A stretch of 12,225 nt of DNA from Promicromonosporaceae bacterium (GCA_009780755.1 WQZL01000062.1:1-12225), one strand, 5' to 3'. Positions 1 to 7,177 are shown, counted from the stretch's first letter. The notes: generated by a model from the letters alone, not told the origin. Made by a program: numbers and translations.

Positions 1-1130
1 GGCGCCGCTGTTAGCGCCACCGATGCACCAGCAACTGCCGTAGCAGGCGCAGCCGAACCCGAACCACCAGTTGCCTGGTTAACCGTGACCGAATTAACCA
101 GCAGGTTCAAATGACCAACACCGCCAACACCGCGCACCCGCACTGGCGCATGCCGATCCGTGGTGGTGCCATCACCCAACTGCCCGACCTCATTCCAGCC
201 CCAGGTGTACAAGAAGCCATCAGAACGCAACGCCATAGAATGCTCGTAACCTGCGGAGATCGCAGTCACACCGGTCAACACCCGCACCGGAGTATGCCGC
301 TCAGTTGTGGTGCCATCACCCAACTGCCCAAGCCAGTTATCTCCCCAGGCATACAAGGAGCCATCAGAACGCAGGGCCATCGAATGATGTCCGCCTGCGG
401 AAATAGCGGAAACCCCGGTCAACACCCGCACCGGAGACAAACTGCGGATGGTGGTGCCATCACCCAACCGCCCATTCTCGTTGTTTCCCCAGGTGTACAG
501 GGAACCATCAGATCGCAGCGCCATCGAATGCCAGTAGCCTGCGGAAATCGCGGTCACACCGGTCAACACTCGAACTGGAGTACGCCTCGTAGTGGTGGTG
601 CCATCACCCAACTGCCCAGCCCAGTTGCCTCCCCAGGTGTACAGGGAACCATCAGATCGCAGCGCCATCGAATGCCCATCTCCTGCGGAAATCGCCGTCA
701 CACCGGTCAACACCCGAACCGGAGTACGCCTCATAGTGGCGGTGCCATCACCCACCTCACCGAATTCGTTGTCACCCCAGACGTACAGGGAACCGTCAGA
801 TCGCAGCGCCATCGAATGCAAGTAGCCTGCGGAAATCGCCGTCACACCGGTCAACACCCGAACCGGAACCAACCGGTCAATGGTGGTGCCATCACCCCAC
901 TGCCCATCATAATTGTCACCCCAGGTGTACAGGGAGCCATCAGAGCGCAACGCCATCGAATGCGCGACACCAGCGGAAATCGCGGCACCGCCCTGAGCAG
1001 AGGAAGCTAACACCGGCGCGGCGACCGCCGGAGCCAGCGGAAGAGCTAAAACGACAGTTAGGACGGCGGCAACGCCGACAACACGAGAACGGATTTGTGG
1101 ACGTCCAACAGAGCGTCTGTGAATAAACAT
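1..1130 (-). CDS. Secreted RCC1-repeat protein, partial (C-terminus off the left edge)
   Basis: The frame is open from an ATG at 1130-1128 down to base 1 (376 codons visible). It begins with a Sec-type signal peptide: arginine-rich residues 1-16, a hydrophobic stretch at 17-36 (VVGVAAVLTVVLALPLA) and a likely cleavage site near AVA-AP (37/38). Six RCC1 repeats of 47-48 residues follow (about 49-333). Each reads AISAGxxHSMALRSDGSLYTWG, then xNxxGQLGDGTT, then PVRVLTGV. Such repeats build a seven-bladed propeller in RCC1-family proteins, so a seventh blade may be missing or formed elsewhere. After the propeller comes NSVTVNQATGGSGSAAPATA, which resembles the start of a divergent InlB B-repeat and suggests a longer multidomain surface protein. 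The ligand is unknown. No Shine-Dalgarno sequence lies close to the ATG. It points the same way as jetC, 143 bp upstream, but the spacer suggests its own transcription. Identification as a secreted RCC1 protein is secure; the role is not. Confidence 0.9.
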   Translation of the reverse strand, partial: MFIHRRSVGRPQIRSRVVGVAAVLTVVLALPLAPAVAAPVLASSAQGGAAISAGVAHSMALRSDGSLYTWGDNYDGQWGDGTTIDRLVPVRVLTGVTAISAGYLHSMALRSDGSLYVWGDNEFGEVGDGTATMRRTPVRVLTGVTAISAGDGHSMALRSDGSLYTWGGNWAGQLGDGTTTTRRTPVRVLTGVTAISAGYWHSMALRSDGSLYTWGNNENGRLGDGTTIRSLSPVRVLTGVSAISAGGHHSMALRSDGSLYAWGDNWLGQLGDGTTTERHTPVRVLTGVTAISAGYEHSMALRSDGFLYTWGWNEVGQLGDGTTTDRHAPVRVRGVGGVGHLNLLVNSVTVNQATGGSGSAAPATAVAGASVALTAA

Positions 1131-1134
1131 AGGG

Positions 1135-1140
1135 ATAATC
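1135..1140 (-). promoter_or_regulatory. Tentative -10 hexamer for the RCC1 gene
   Basis: GATTAT on the minus strand matches TATAAT at four of six positions and ends 4 nt before the ATG. That could give a leaderless or near-leaderless transcript, in keeping with the absence of a close ribosome binding site. The spacing is shorter than the 6-8 nt seen at the other starts here. A TTGACC at 1167-1162 is 21 nt away, too far for a standard -35. Weak call. Confidence 0.25.
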
Positions 1141-1160
1141 AGCTCACATTTTCTCCACCC

Positions 1161-1198
1161 CGGTCAAATCGAAACTACCGAAAAGCGACATTTGACCG
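1161..1198. repeat. Perfect 9-bp inverted repeat between jetC and the RCC1 gene
   Basis: CGGTCAAAT (1161-1169) and ATTTGACCG (1190-1198) are exact reverse complements separated by 20 nt, so their centres lie about 29 bp, close to three helical turns, apart. It lies 31-68 bp upstream of the RCC1 start. It may be a two-half-site operator for that gene or a hairpin ending jetABC transcription. No T-run follows, so a standard intrinsic terminator is unlikely. Confidence 0.5.
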
Positions 1199-1237
1199 AT
1201 AGCCGGATGGCGAAATGGCGCAAAGTGATATTCGAGA

Positions 1238-1264
1238 GTGGCTTCGACAGGTTCAACCACCGGC
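1238..1264 (-). repeat. Short palindromic repeat, family B, copy 1 (after jetC)
   Basis: On the plus strand it reads GTGGCTTCGACAGG followed by TTCAACCACCGG. It matches the copies in jetB (5444-5469) and leuS (9396-9420, opposite strand); the consensus is GTGGTTTCGACAGG then CTCAACCACCGG. The ends GTGGTT and AACCAC form a stem; this copy has one mismatch. It starts about 10 bp after the jetC stop codon. Sequences of this type are scattered through many actinobacterial genomes and read as a VVEPVETT-like peptide when they fall in genes; that statement is from general knowledge and was not searched here. Confidence 0.65.
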
Positions 1265-1273
1265 AAGGGCAGC

Positions 1274-4200
1274 TCAATCAGCCGTTTCTGAGGAGAGGCC
1301 GATGATGGGGTGGGCACGGGAGCGACCGAGGGGGTCTTTGGTGATGACGTAGGAGGCGTCTACGTGGGGTTCCAGGGCTGAGACCTTGTCGTTCGGGGCG
1401 CCGACCACGAGTTGGAAGCCTAGCCCGCGCCAGGCGCCGATGGCCCGGCCCGAGAATTGCGCATCGGCCTTGATTAGCGCCTCATCTAAGAACACCGGGG
1501 CGTACCTGGGATGCTCGGCTCCGGCGTCGCCCAATTGGTAGCGCAGGGCCGCGCCGACGATGAACGCCACCAGCTCCTGACTCTCCCCGCCGGACTTCTC
1601 GCCGATGTGGTCATACAGCGCGACATGCTTTCCAGCCAGGTCTAGCTTCTCGGCCGAGAGCCGTACATAGCGGCGCACGTCAATCAGGTCGGCCCGCTCC
1701 GGGTTGCCAGGGCGCAGGCGATCTACCAGGCGAGCCATGCGCGCATAGCGGCGCTGACGCTCCTCATCCGTGGTCTCGGCGTTATCTGCCAGCATCGCCT
1801 TTAGGTCGCGGAGTTCCTTGCGGAAGCGTTGCACAATGACGCTTTGCACCGGGCGGGCGTCGATGCGCAGGCGGTGGGCATCGTCGGCGAAGGGCAGGGC
1901 GTTAAGGATTTGGTTTACCGGATCAATCCGCTCATTGATCTCTCTGAGGCTGCGGGAAATCGTGTGTTCCAGGTCGGTGAGGTCGGCGCCGCTCATCCGC
2001 AGCAGCGCGCGCCGCCATTCCCCTTCCAGTTCGTGCAGCCGCTCGGTTTCCAAGGTGGTCAAGATGCGCTCGAAGTCACCATAGGAGGCATCCGGGTCGG
2101 TGCCCAGGTTTGGGTCGGCCCAGCGGCTAACGAATTGTTCAAATGCCGCTCGCAACGCGGTCGTGCCGGTCTCGATGGCGGTGGTGGCCATCTCATGGTC
2201 GTGACGCAGGCGTTCGGTGGCGCGAGCCACCACGGAGTCGAAGGCAGCCAAAGCGTCGGTGGGGGAAGTTTGGACTAGGTTCTGCGACTCCGCTTCGCTC
2301 CGCGCAGAATGACGTGGGGAGAAAGCCTCGCCCGCCGCGGAATGACGGGGGGCGTCGGTTAGCACCTCGTTTAAGTATTCGCGCTGCTCGTCTGCGACCA
2401 CTAAGCCGTCAAGCTCGGCGGCGTCAAGCACACGTTGGGCGGCGTCAACCTCGCCGGAAACCTGCTCCCACCTAGTGTTTAAGCCCTCGGCCTCGACCTT
2501 GGCGCGGACCCGTCGTTCCTGTAGGTCACCTACCTGTGCGTCCAGCTCATCGGCGCGGGCGGCCAATTCATCCAGGTTTGGGTTATCGGCCTTTGCCTGC
2601 TCGATGGTCTGCTGCCAGCGCTCGATGGCCTCCTGGGCGGCCTTAACGTCGATTGCTTCCCAGCTGAGTTCCGTGATCTGACGGCTGGCGGTGATCTCCT
2701 CGGCGAAGGCGTCGGCCTTAAGCTCGGCGCCCCGATACGCATCGGCCGCTCGCCGTAGCGCCTCCTTTGCCTCCCCGATCTGCCGGTCGAGTTCGGCCAG
2801 GCGGCGGGTGTTGGTGAAACCCAGCACGTTGGTTCGGCCGTGGCCGCCATGTGCGCCTCGTGCCCCCTCGGAGACTTGGCCCGAGCGAGTCAGCGCCTTG
2901 CGATGCATCGACAGCTCACCGGGAGTATCCACGCAGACGAAGGCGAACCTGTCGGCTAGGTGTTCACGCAGCCAGCCCTCAAAGGGGCCACCGGCAAAGT
3001 CCAGCCGCCCCGGCAGGGTTCCCGCATCTAGCGCCGAAGTGCTCTTTAGGCCGGTGGGCACGCCCTCGAAACGAAGGCGTACCTCGGAAGGCACGGCATC
3101 GATGGCGGCACGGAAGCGGGTCAGGTGAGCCGAGTCGATCAGCACGGTGGTTGCCAAACCGCCAAGCGCCAGGTTAAACGCCTCTCGCCACTGCTCATGC
3201 GAGGTCGAGACCTCGATCAGTTCGGCGACGAATGGCAGGTCTTCGGCTCGCAGCCCAGCCGCCTGGGCTAAAGCCACACGGGCGCGGTGCAACGAATCGG
3301 ACACGTTGCCCCGGCGGCGAGCCAGGGAATCGCGTTCCTCGGTCAAACGGCGCAGATCACGTTCGGCGAGGCGCCGAGCGTCACGGGCCTGGAACACGGC
3401 CTCCGTGGCGGCACGTTTGGCACCGGCATCGCCCAGGCGCGCCTGGGCGGCAGCCACGCAGCGCTCAAAATCTTTACGGCTCACCACCTCGACACCCAGG
3501 GTATCTAGGGCGGTGGCCAGCCGAGCGCGGCGGGCCTCCGTCTCGCTCAGGTGAGCGCGGGCCAGGCCCAGCTCCCGTTCGGCCTGCTGCACAACATCGC
3601 CGCCCGAGGCCCACAACGTCTGCCGTACGCCGTCGAGTTCGGATTTGGCCGCGGCCACGGAGGTGTCAAGTTCCCGCAGCAGATCGGCGGCTATGCGTGA
3701 CCGGCGCCGCACCTCATCCTCGACCGCGCGCAACAGTTCCGAGCGTCGCTCGGCTCGCCACAGGCCCACCGCCGAAGTGTCATCATCTACGCCGCCGACG
3801 CCTTCAATCACCGCTAGGCGCGTTCTGGCCGCGTCTATGGCCTCGCGGTGGCCGCGAATATGACTCAGGGTGCGAACCTGCTCGCGGGCGGTAAGCATTT
3901 GCTCGCGGGTGCTGGCCAACTCGTCGAAGTGCTCGACAACCTCACCGGCCTTAGCAAACGTTTCGGGATCCTCTAGCACCATCGACTTGTACAGCTGATC
4001 GACGGTGGTGATCTGCTGTCCGGCCTGGATGCGGGCCAGCAGCGCGACGGCCTTCTCCCCACCACCAGCCGCGCCGATGCCGAGCGTGGAGTAGACGCGG
4101 GCCGCGAACTCCTTATCGGTGTCAAAGCAGTGCAGGCCGAGGGCGCTCAACGAGGCGCGAGCGAAGCGAAGCCCTGCCGAGCCATCCAGGGTGGCCAGAT

Positions 4201-4705
4201 CAAAGGGGCCATCAAAGGTGGCCCGCACCGGAATCAGGCCGTCCATACCGGTGGCTCCGGCAGGCACGTACCAGGCGCGCAGCGCGGTCAACTCCGCGCC
4301 CGACTGGTCGGCCCAGGTCATGGCGACGGCCGTCCAGGTGTCACGGCCCTCCCCGCGCAGCACGGTTTCCCTGGTGCCGTCCGCGGTGCGGCTCTCGTCA
4401 AGCTTGCCGCGCGCGTAGGAGATCACGTTGCGTTGATCCTTGCCCCGCGGCCGCCCAACAACGCCGCCATTCGACGCCCCGTTGAACGGCGTGGTGTGTG
4501 GCATCAGCAAGGCGATGTAGGCATCCATCAGCGTGGATTTTCCAGAGCCAGACCCACCGGCCAGCAGCGTCGCCGTTGAGGCTAGGCGCAGGCGGTGCGG
4601 GCCACCGTAGCCACCCCAGTTCACCACTTGTAGGTCGCGGGCAATCCATTGCTGCCCCGTAGAGGCGGCGGGGATCAGCCCGAAGAGCGTATCGACCATG
4701 CTCAT
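1274..4705 (-). CDS. jetC: JetC: MukB/SbcC-like ATPase of a Wadjet/MksBEF complex
   Basis: This 1143-residue SMC-like ATPase would dimerise through its hinge and extrude DNA loops with JetA and JetB. Walker A is GGSGSGKST at residues 50-58. The ABC signature SGGESQ is at 1038-1043 and Walker B FLDEA at 1072-1076, followed by KAD as the D-loop. Between the head halves lie long charged coiled-coil arms (about 240-485 and 635-1000) around a hinge-like domain at about 490-635 that opens with LPFVAELIEV, typical of JetC/MksB. The ATG overlaps the jetB stop (ATGA). A GGAGG at 4717-4713, 7 nt upstream, supports this start over the ATG two codons later. Residues about 783-815 in the second arm look inserted: they are encoded by tandem palindromic repeats and include PRHSARSEAESQN. 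Both nucleotide-binding halves are intact and no frameshift is visible, so the protein should be functional. No jetD follows. Confidence 0.93.
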   Translation of the reverse strand: MSMVDTLFGLIPAASTGQQWIARDLQVVNWGGYGGPHRLRLASTATLLAGGSGSGKSTLMDAYIALLMPHTTPFNGASNGGVVGRPRGKDQRNVISYARGKLDESRTADGTRETVLRGEGRDTWTAVAMTWADQSGAELTALRAWYVPAGATGMDGLIPVRATFDGPFDLATLDGSAGLRFARASLSALGLHCFDTDKEFAARVYSTLGIGAAGGGEKAVALLARIQAGQQITTVDQLYKSMVLEDPETFAKAGEVVEHFDELASTREQMLTAREQVRTLSHIRGHREAIDAARTRLAVIEGVGGVDDDTSAVGLWRAERRSELLRAVEDEVRRRSRIAADLLRELDTSVAAAKSELDGVRQTLWASGGDVVQQAERELGLARAHLSETEARRARLATALDTLGVEVVSRKDFERCVAAAQARLGDAGAKRAATEAVFQARDARRLAERDLRRLTEERDSLARRRGNVSDSLHRARVALAQAAGLRAEDLPFVAELIEVSTSHEQWREAFNLALGGLATTVLIDSAHLTRFRAAIDAVPSEVRLRFEGVPTGLKSTSALDAGTLPGRLDFAGGPFEGWLREHLADRFAFVCVDTPGELSMHRKALTRSGQVSEGARGAHGGHGRTNVLGFTNTRRLAELDRQIGEAKEALRRAADAYRGAELKADAFAEEITASRQITELSWEAIDVKAAQEAIERWQQTIEQAKADNPNLDELAARADELDAQVGDLQERRVRAKVEAEGLNTRWEQVSGEVDAAQRVLDAAELDGLVVADEQREYLNEVLTDAPRHSAAGEAFSPRHSARSEAESQNLVQTSPTDALAAFDSVVARATERLRHDHEMATTAIETGTTALRAAFEQFVSRWADPNLGTDPDASYGDFERILTTLETERLHELEGEWRRALLRMSGADLTDLEHTISRSLREINERIDPVNQILNALPFADDAHRLRIDARPVQSVIVQRFRKELRDLKAMLADNAETTDEERQRRYARMARLVDRLRPGNPERADLIDVRRYVRLSAEKLDLAGKHVALYDHIGEKSGGESQELVAFIVGAALRYQLGDAGAEHPRYAPVFLDEALIKADAQFSGRAIGAWRGLGFQLVVGAPNDKVSALEPHVDASYVITKDPLGRSRAHPIIGLSSETAD
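2278..2317 (-). repeat. Palindromic repeat, family A, copy 1 (inside jetC)
   Basis: This 40-bp element reads CCACGTCATTCTGCGCGGAG then CGAAGCGGAGTCGCAGAACC on the minus strand. Its arms TTCTGCG and CGCAGAA form a perfect 7-bp stem (plus strand 2280-2286 and 2303-2309). It matches the jetB copy at 4723-4762, in opposite orientation, at 38 of 40 positions. It is read in frame by jetC as PRHSARSEAESQN (residues 797-809), within the coiled coil. HSARSEAES-type peptides are a familiar signature of such repeats inside bacterial genes; this was recalled, not searched. Confidence 0.8.
2327..2356 (-). repeat. Degenerate family A repeat, in tandem with copy 1
   Basis: On the minus strand this reads CGTCATTCCGCGGCGGGCGA, sharing the CGTCATTC(C/T)GCG start with copy 1 and then diverging. 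It is in the same orientation, immediately upstream in jetC reading direction, and encodes PRHSAAGEA beside the PRHSARSEAE of copy 1. The repeated PRHSA at the peptide level supports duplication of the repeat start. Confidence 0.55.
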
Positions 4706-5532
4706 GAGGAAACCTCCGAATCCACGTCATCCTGCGCGGAGCGAAGCGGAGTCGCAGGACCCAGTGTCGCGCCCTCATCTCTCGACTCTGCGGCTTCGTG
4801 CAGAATGGCGTGATTGGTGTTGGCGTTCGGATTCCTGAGCCAGTCGGCCAGCTCAGTTAGGCGATCAACGGAGAGCACCACCTCCACCAGCGGTGTGATG
4901 CGATATCGGCCCTGGGCCTCCTCGTCGAGAAACCCCTCCTTGACCAGACGCGACACTGCCGCCCAGATTTCCCGCTGCCGGGCGGCCACGTTGGTCTCGT
5001 CCGGGCTGAGATAACTAAGCGCCTGGCCGGCAAGTTCCTCGGCATCCACCCGAGCCGCCACCTCTCCTGCGCCCTGCTCCCGTTGATGCAGGGTGCGCAG
5101 GTGAACCAGCAGCACCGTCTCAATACGGTTGAACGGCTGGTCGCGCAGCAGAATCGGAATCTCGATCTCGCCGGTACGCACCTGCCGCTTGTAGGCGATG
5201 CCGCGCTCCCGATCCACCACCAAGGTGACGAACAGATCGTGCAGGCGCGACTCAATGACGGACTGGTGGGCGAGCAGCGCATTCCACCGCTCACGGTTGC
5301 TTATGGCAAGGAAGGGACGACGCAGCAGATCAACGAGTACCACGCGGGCCGCCGGGTCGAGCGTGCCGGTATCCCCCGCGAATAGCTCGGTGGGGTCGGC
5401 CTCCATCGGGGTGGGTTCGATGAATCCGGTATCGCCGGTAGGCGTGGTTTCGGCAGGCTCAACCACCGGGTCGGGCATGGCAACGTCGGTCACTTCATCA
5501 AGGCCAACATCTTCCCAGTCCTGATCCATCAC
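4702..5532 (-). CDS. jetB: JetB: MukE-like winged-helix subunit (DUF4194)
   Basis: JetB, equivalent to MksE/EptB, binds the kleisin-like JetA and regulates the JetC motor. In this 276-residue protein the DUF4194 core covers about 45-235. It includes FAGDTGTLDPAARVVLVDLL, then LFVTLVVDRERGIAYKRQ, TGEIEIPILLR, and a C-terminal winged helix around REIWAAVSRLVKEGFLDEE and RYRITPLVEVVLSVDRL. A GTG start at 5532 is preferred: AAGGAGG (5546-5540) lies 7 nt upstream, the same spacing as for jetC. An ATG follows directly (5529). The start overlaps the jetA stop (GTGA) and the stop overlaps the jetC start (ATGA), so the three genes are translationally coupled. Both ends carry repeat-derived sequence: DPVVEPAETT at 21-30 from family B, and HAILHEAAES (241-250) plus GPATPLRSAQDDV (258-270) from family A. 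The flanks therefore probably grew by repeat insertion without breaking the frame. Confidence 0.9.
   Translation of the reverse strand: MMDQDWEDVGLDEVTDVAMPDPVVEPAETTPTGDTGFIEPTPMEADPTELFAGDTGTLDPAARVVLVDLLRRPFLAISNRERWNALLAHQSVIESRLHDLFVTLVVDRERGIAYKRQVRTGEIEIPILLRDQPFNRIETVLLVHLRTLHQREQGAGEVAARVDAEELAGQALSYLSPDETNVAARQREIWAAVSRLVKEGFLDEEAQGRYRITPLVEVVLSVDRLTELADWLRNPNANTNHAILHEAAESRDEGATLGPATPLRSAQDDVDSEVSS
4713..4717 (-). promoter_or_regulatory. Ribosome binding site of jetC
   Basis: GGAGG on the minus strand, 7 nt before the jetC ATG and inside the last codons of jetB. It fixes the jetC start at 4705. The family A palindrome in jetB ends 6 nt upstream of it, so a hairpin there could affect jetC initiation. 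Confidence 0.8.
4723..4762 (+). repeat. Palindromic repeat, family A, copy 2 (3' end of jetB)
   Basis: The plus strand reads CCACGTCATCCTGCGCGGAG then CGAAGCGGAGTCGCAGGACC. It differs from the jetC copy only by T to C in the left arm and A to G in the right arm. These two bases pair with each other in the stem (TCCTGCG with CGCAGGA), so the palindrome is preserved. It is antisense to jetB and is translated there as GPATPLRSAQDDV (258-270). Confidence 0.8.
4780..4811 (-). repeat. Degenerate family A repeat in jetB
   Basis: The plus strand holds CGACTCTGCGGCTTCG followed by TGCAGAATGGCGTG. This resembles the reverse complement of copy 2 (CGACTCCGCTTCG, then GCAGAATGACGTG) with small indels. 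With copy 2 it would form an inverted pair about 20 bp apart, an arrangement seen for REP-type elements. It encodes HAILHEAAES of jetB (241-250). The match is imperfect, so an accidental likeness is possible. Confidence 0.4.
5444..5469 (+). repeat. Short palindromic repeat, family B, copy 2 (5' part of jetB)
   Basis: The plus strand reads GTGGTTTCGGCAGG then CTCAACCACCGG, with a perfect GTGGTT/AACCAC stem around an 11-nt loop. jetB reads the other strand as PVVEPAETT, a stretch outside the conserved DUF4194 core. Orientation is the same as the copy after jetC. Confidence 0.7.
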
Positions 5533-7163
5533 TCTTCTGCCTCCTTGGCGTCGCTGGAACGATTGTTTACGGCAACCGCCGTGGGGGCGAAGGCCAACCT
5601 GCGGCGGGTGCCATCGGGGCGCACGGCTTCTACCTCGACGTATTCTCCGTCCAGGTCGATCAGCCCCACGCGGGCGACCATCTCTAGCAGGCCAACCAGG
5701 TCTACCGGGCGGCGAGCGCCTTCCGGGGCGCGGGCGAAGATCTCGGCCAGCGATACCACCTCGGCCGCCTCCTCCCCGTCGAACAGCGTTGGGTCACCTA
5801 AGCGGGCAGCCGCGAGCAGGGAGCCGAGCGCCGCATAGTTTGGCCCACCCCAGGCGGTGGCGTGTTCCAGATCAATGTCGCCCTCGTCCTCTGCTGGCCA
5901 CTCGTCGAGCGGTTCGGGGCCGCGCGGAGGCGCCAGATCGGCCAGCGTCGTCCGAATCCGGCCCACATCCGCGCGCGGCAGGCGACGCAGCGGGTCAACG
6001 TTTTGCCCTCGCCGGGTGGTGGGCACCCACTCGCCAAGCCCGGCGATCACCTCTCGCAGCAGCTCATCTACCTGTCGGTCGCGCAGCGGGTCGTGGTTGC
6101 GCACCTGAGTGGTGATGACGCGGCTCGCCTGCCGCTGGGCGGTGAGTACATCGTCAAGGCCACGCTCGATGGTGGCGGTCACTCCGCGCAGAGCGGTGGC
6201 CTCCCGGACGGGCAGCTGCCGGGCGAAGGGGTGTCGTAGCACGGTATCGATGCTGGCGGCAAGATCATCGAGCCGGGCGGCGTCGCCGATCAACCCGAGC
6301 GCACCAGCAAACGCCCGCCCTTCGGCGGTGGCGGACATCAGGTGTTCGGCCTGGTCTAAGTATTCGCGCAGCACCTCACCGGCGGGCCGTTCATCGCGAC
6401 GAAGGGAGGTGACGGTTTCGCGCTGGATGGCCTTAATGCTCTCGGCTACGCGGGTGAAATCGGCGGGCAGTTCCCGCATGAGAGCAAGTACGTTCTCGGC
6501 CTCTTCGAGCAGTTGCTCCTCGGAGACCTCGGGGACGGCGCCCTCCTTATCTAGCCGCTTTAGCTCCTTGCGCCGTTCATCGATTTCACGTTGCAGACGG
6601 GCCGTGCGGGTGGCGACATCCGGGTCGGCGTCCTGGCTGAGCCGTTCTACGGCGTCGAGCAGGGTTCGCACCCTAGAACGGGAGACCCTGGCCCGTGCCC
6701 CGCCTGCCCGCCCGGCGATTTCTAGGGCACCGACGGCATGGGCGGAGAGGCGGTAGACCTCAACACCGCCCTCCCCGGATGCGGGGCTGTCGCCTCCACC
6801 ACGCAGCGCGAATGCTGCCGGGCTGCCCGGTTCATCTTCAACCAGTGTGATGAGCCAGCCGGCATTCACCCAGTCGCGACACAGCTCACGGGCGCGCTTG
6901 TCCGCAGGCAGGTCTTCATGCCCGGCGGCGCGCAGCTGATCGAGGGCGTCTTGAATCTCGGTGTGTGCATCGGCCACTTGCACGCGGGGACGGTCGGCAC
7001 GGAACACGTAATTGAGCAGGGCCACCACCAGCGGCGCGTCCCGCTTATGGAGCAGGGAGAGCGTCGGGCTGCGGAACGCCTGGCGGGCGCCCAGGTAGGC
7101 ACCCTCGATCCGTCCGATCAGGGTCGCCGAGGCACCGGACGTCAAAGAAGTCGCGGCGCTCAT
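5529..7163 (-). CDS. jetA: JetA: kleisin-like subunit (DUF3375)
   Basis: JetA, equivalent to MksF/EptA, is the kleisin-like subunit that bridges the two JetC heads and carries JetB. The protein is 544 residues from the ATG at 7163. The N-terminal winged-helix region (about 20-110) has LLHKRDAPLVVALLNYVFRA, the pattern of DUF3375 (short N-terminal leader, then an APLxxxLL helix and a DALDQL segment). A helical, coiled-coil middle (about 180-255) contains ELPADF at 231-236, a conserved DUF3375 element. The C-terminal part (about 400-544) is expected to bind a JetC head. A Gly/Ser-rich insert, RGGGDSPASGEGG, lies at about 121-133. A TTG nine bases upstream would add MPP, but the ATG fits the promoter spacing better. 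It is first in the jetABC operon and its stop overlaps the jetB start. It is slightly longer than the roughly 480-500 residues I recall for the family. Confidence 0.88.
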   Translation of the reverse strand: MSAATSLTSGASATLIGRIEGAYLGARQAFRSPTLSLLHKRDAPLVVALLNYVFRADRPRVQVADAHTEIQDALDQLRAAGHEDLPADKRARELCRDWVNAGWLITLVEDEPGSPAAFALRGGGDSPASGEGGVEVYRLSAHAVGALEIAGRAGGARARVSRSRVRTLLDAVERLSQDADPDVATRTARLQREIDERRKELKRLDKEGAVPEVSEEQLLEEAENVLALMRELPADFTRVAESIKAIQRETVTSLRRDERPAGEVLREYLDQAEHLMSATAEGRAFAGALGLIGDAARLDDLAASIDTVLRHPFARQLPVREATALRGVTATIERGLDDVLTAQRQASRVITTQVRNHDPLRDRQVDELLREVIAGLGEWVPTTRRGQNVDPLRRLPRADVGRIRTTLADLAPPRGPEPLDEWPAEDEGDIDLEHATAWGGPNYAALGSLLAAARLGDPTLFDGEEAAEVVSLAEIFARAPEGARRPVDLVGLLEMVARVGLIDLDGEYVEVEAVRPDGTRRRLAFAPTAVAVNNRSSDAKEAEE

Positions 7164-7171
7164 GGGTGGCA

Positions 7172-7177
7172 ATGCTA
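7172..7177 (-). promoter_or_regulatory. -10 element of the jetABC promoter (leaderless start)
   Basis: TAGCAT on the minus strand fits TANNNT and ends 8 nt before the jetA ATG, placing the transcription start at or within 1-2 nt of the A of the start codon. No Shine-Dalgarno lies upstream of jetA, which is consistent with a leaderless mRNA. The leuS start has the same hexamer at the same distance. No convincing -35 was found. Confidence 0.5.

Noticed and set aside
238..960. Regular 141-144 bp periodicity that could be a CRISPR or satellite array
   Set aside because: The period equals 47-48 codons of RCC1 blades and the differences keep the reading frame, so it is coding.
111..1010. A 299-codon open frame on the plus strand across the repeats, seemingly a repeat protein
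   Set aside because: It is antisense to the RCC1 gene. The minus frame gives a signal peptide and clear RCC1 repeats; the plus frame repeats only because the DNA does.
1131..1273. A degraded piece of jetD after jetC
   Set aside because: None of the frames in this 143-bp spacer gives a recognisable JetD motif; it holds only a repeat copy and a dyad.
4148..4180. GCGCGAGCGAAGCGAAG in jetC as another family A repeat
   Set aside because: Only the central GCGAAGCG part is alike; the flanking CGTCATTCTGCG and CGCAGAA arms are missing, and the encoded LRFARASL fits the JetC head domain.
7164..7172. TTG start for jetA nine bases upstream of the ATG (same at leuS, 10842)
   Set aside because: Both TTG codons overlap the end of the TAGCAT -10 element, so a transcript is unlikely to contain them; the ATGs fit better.
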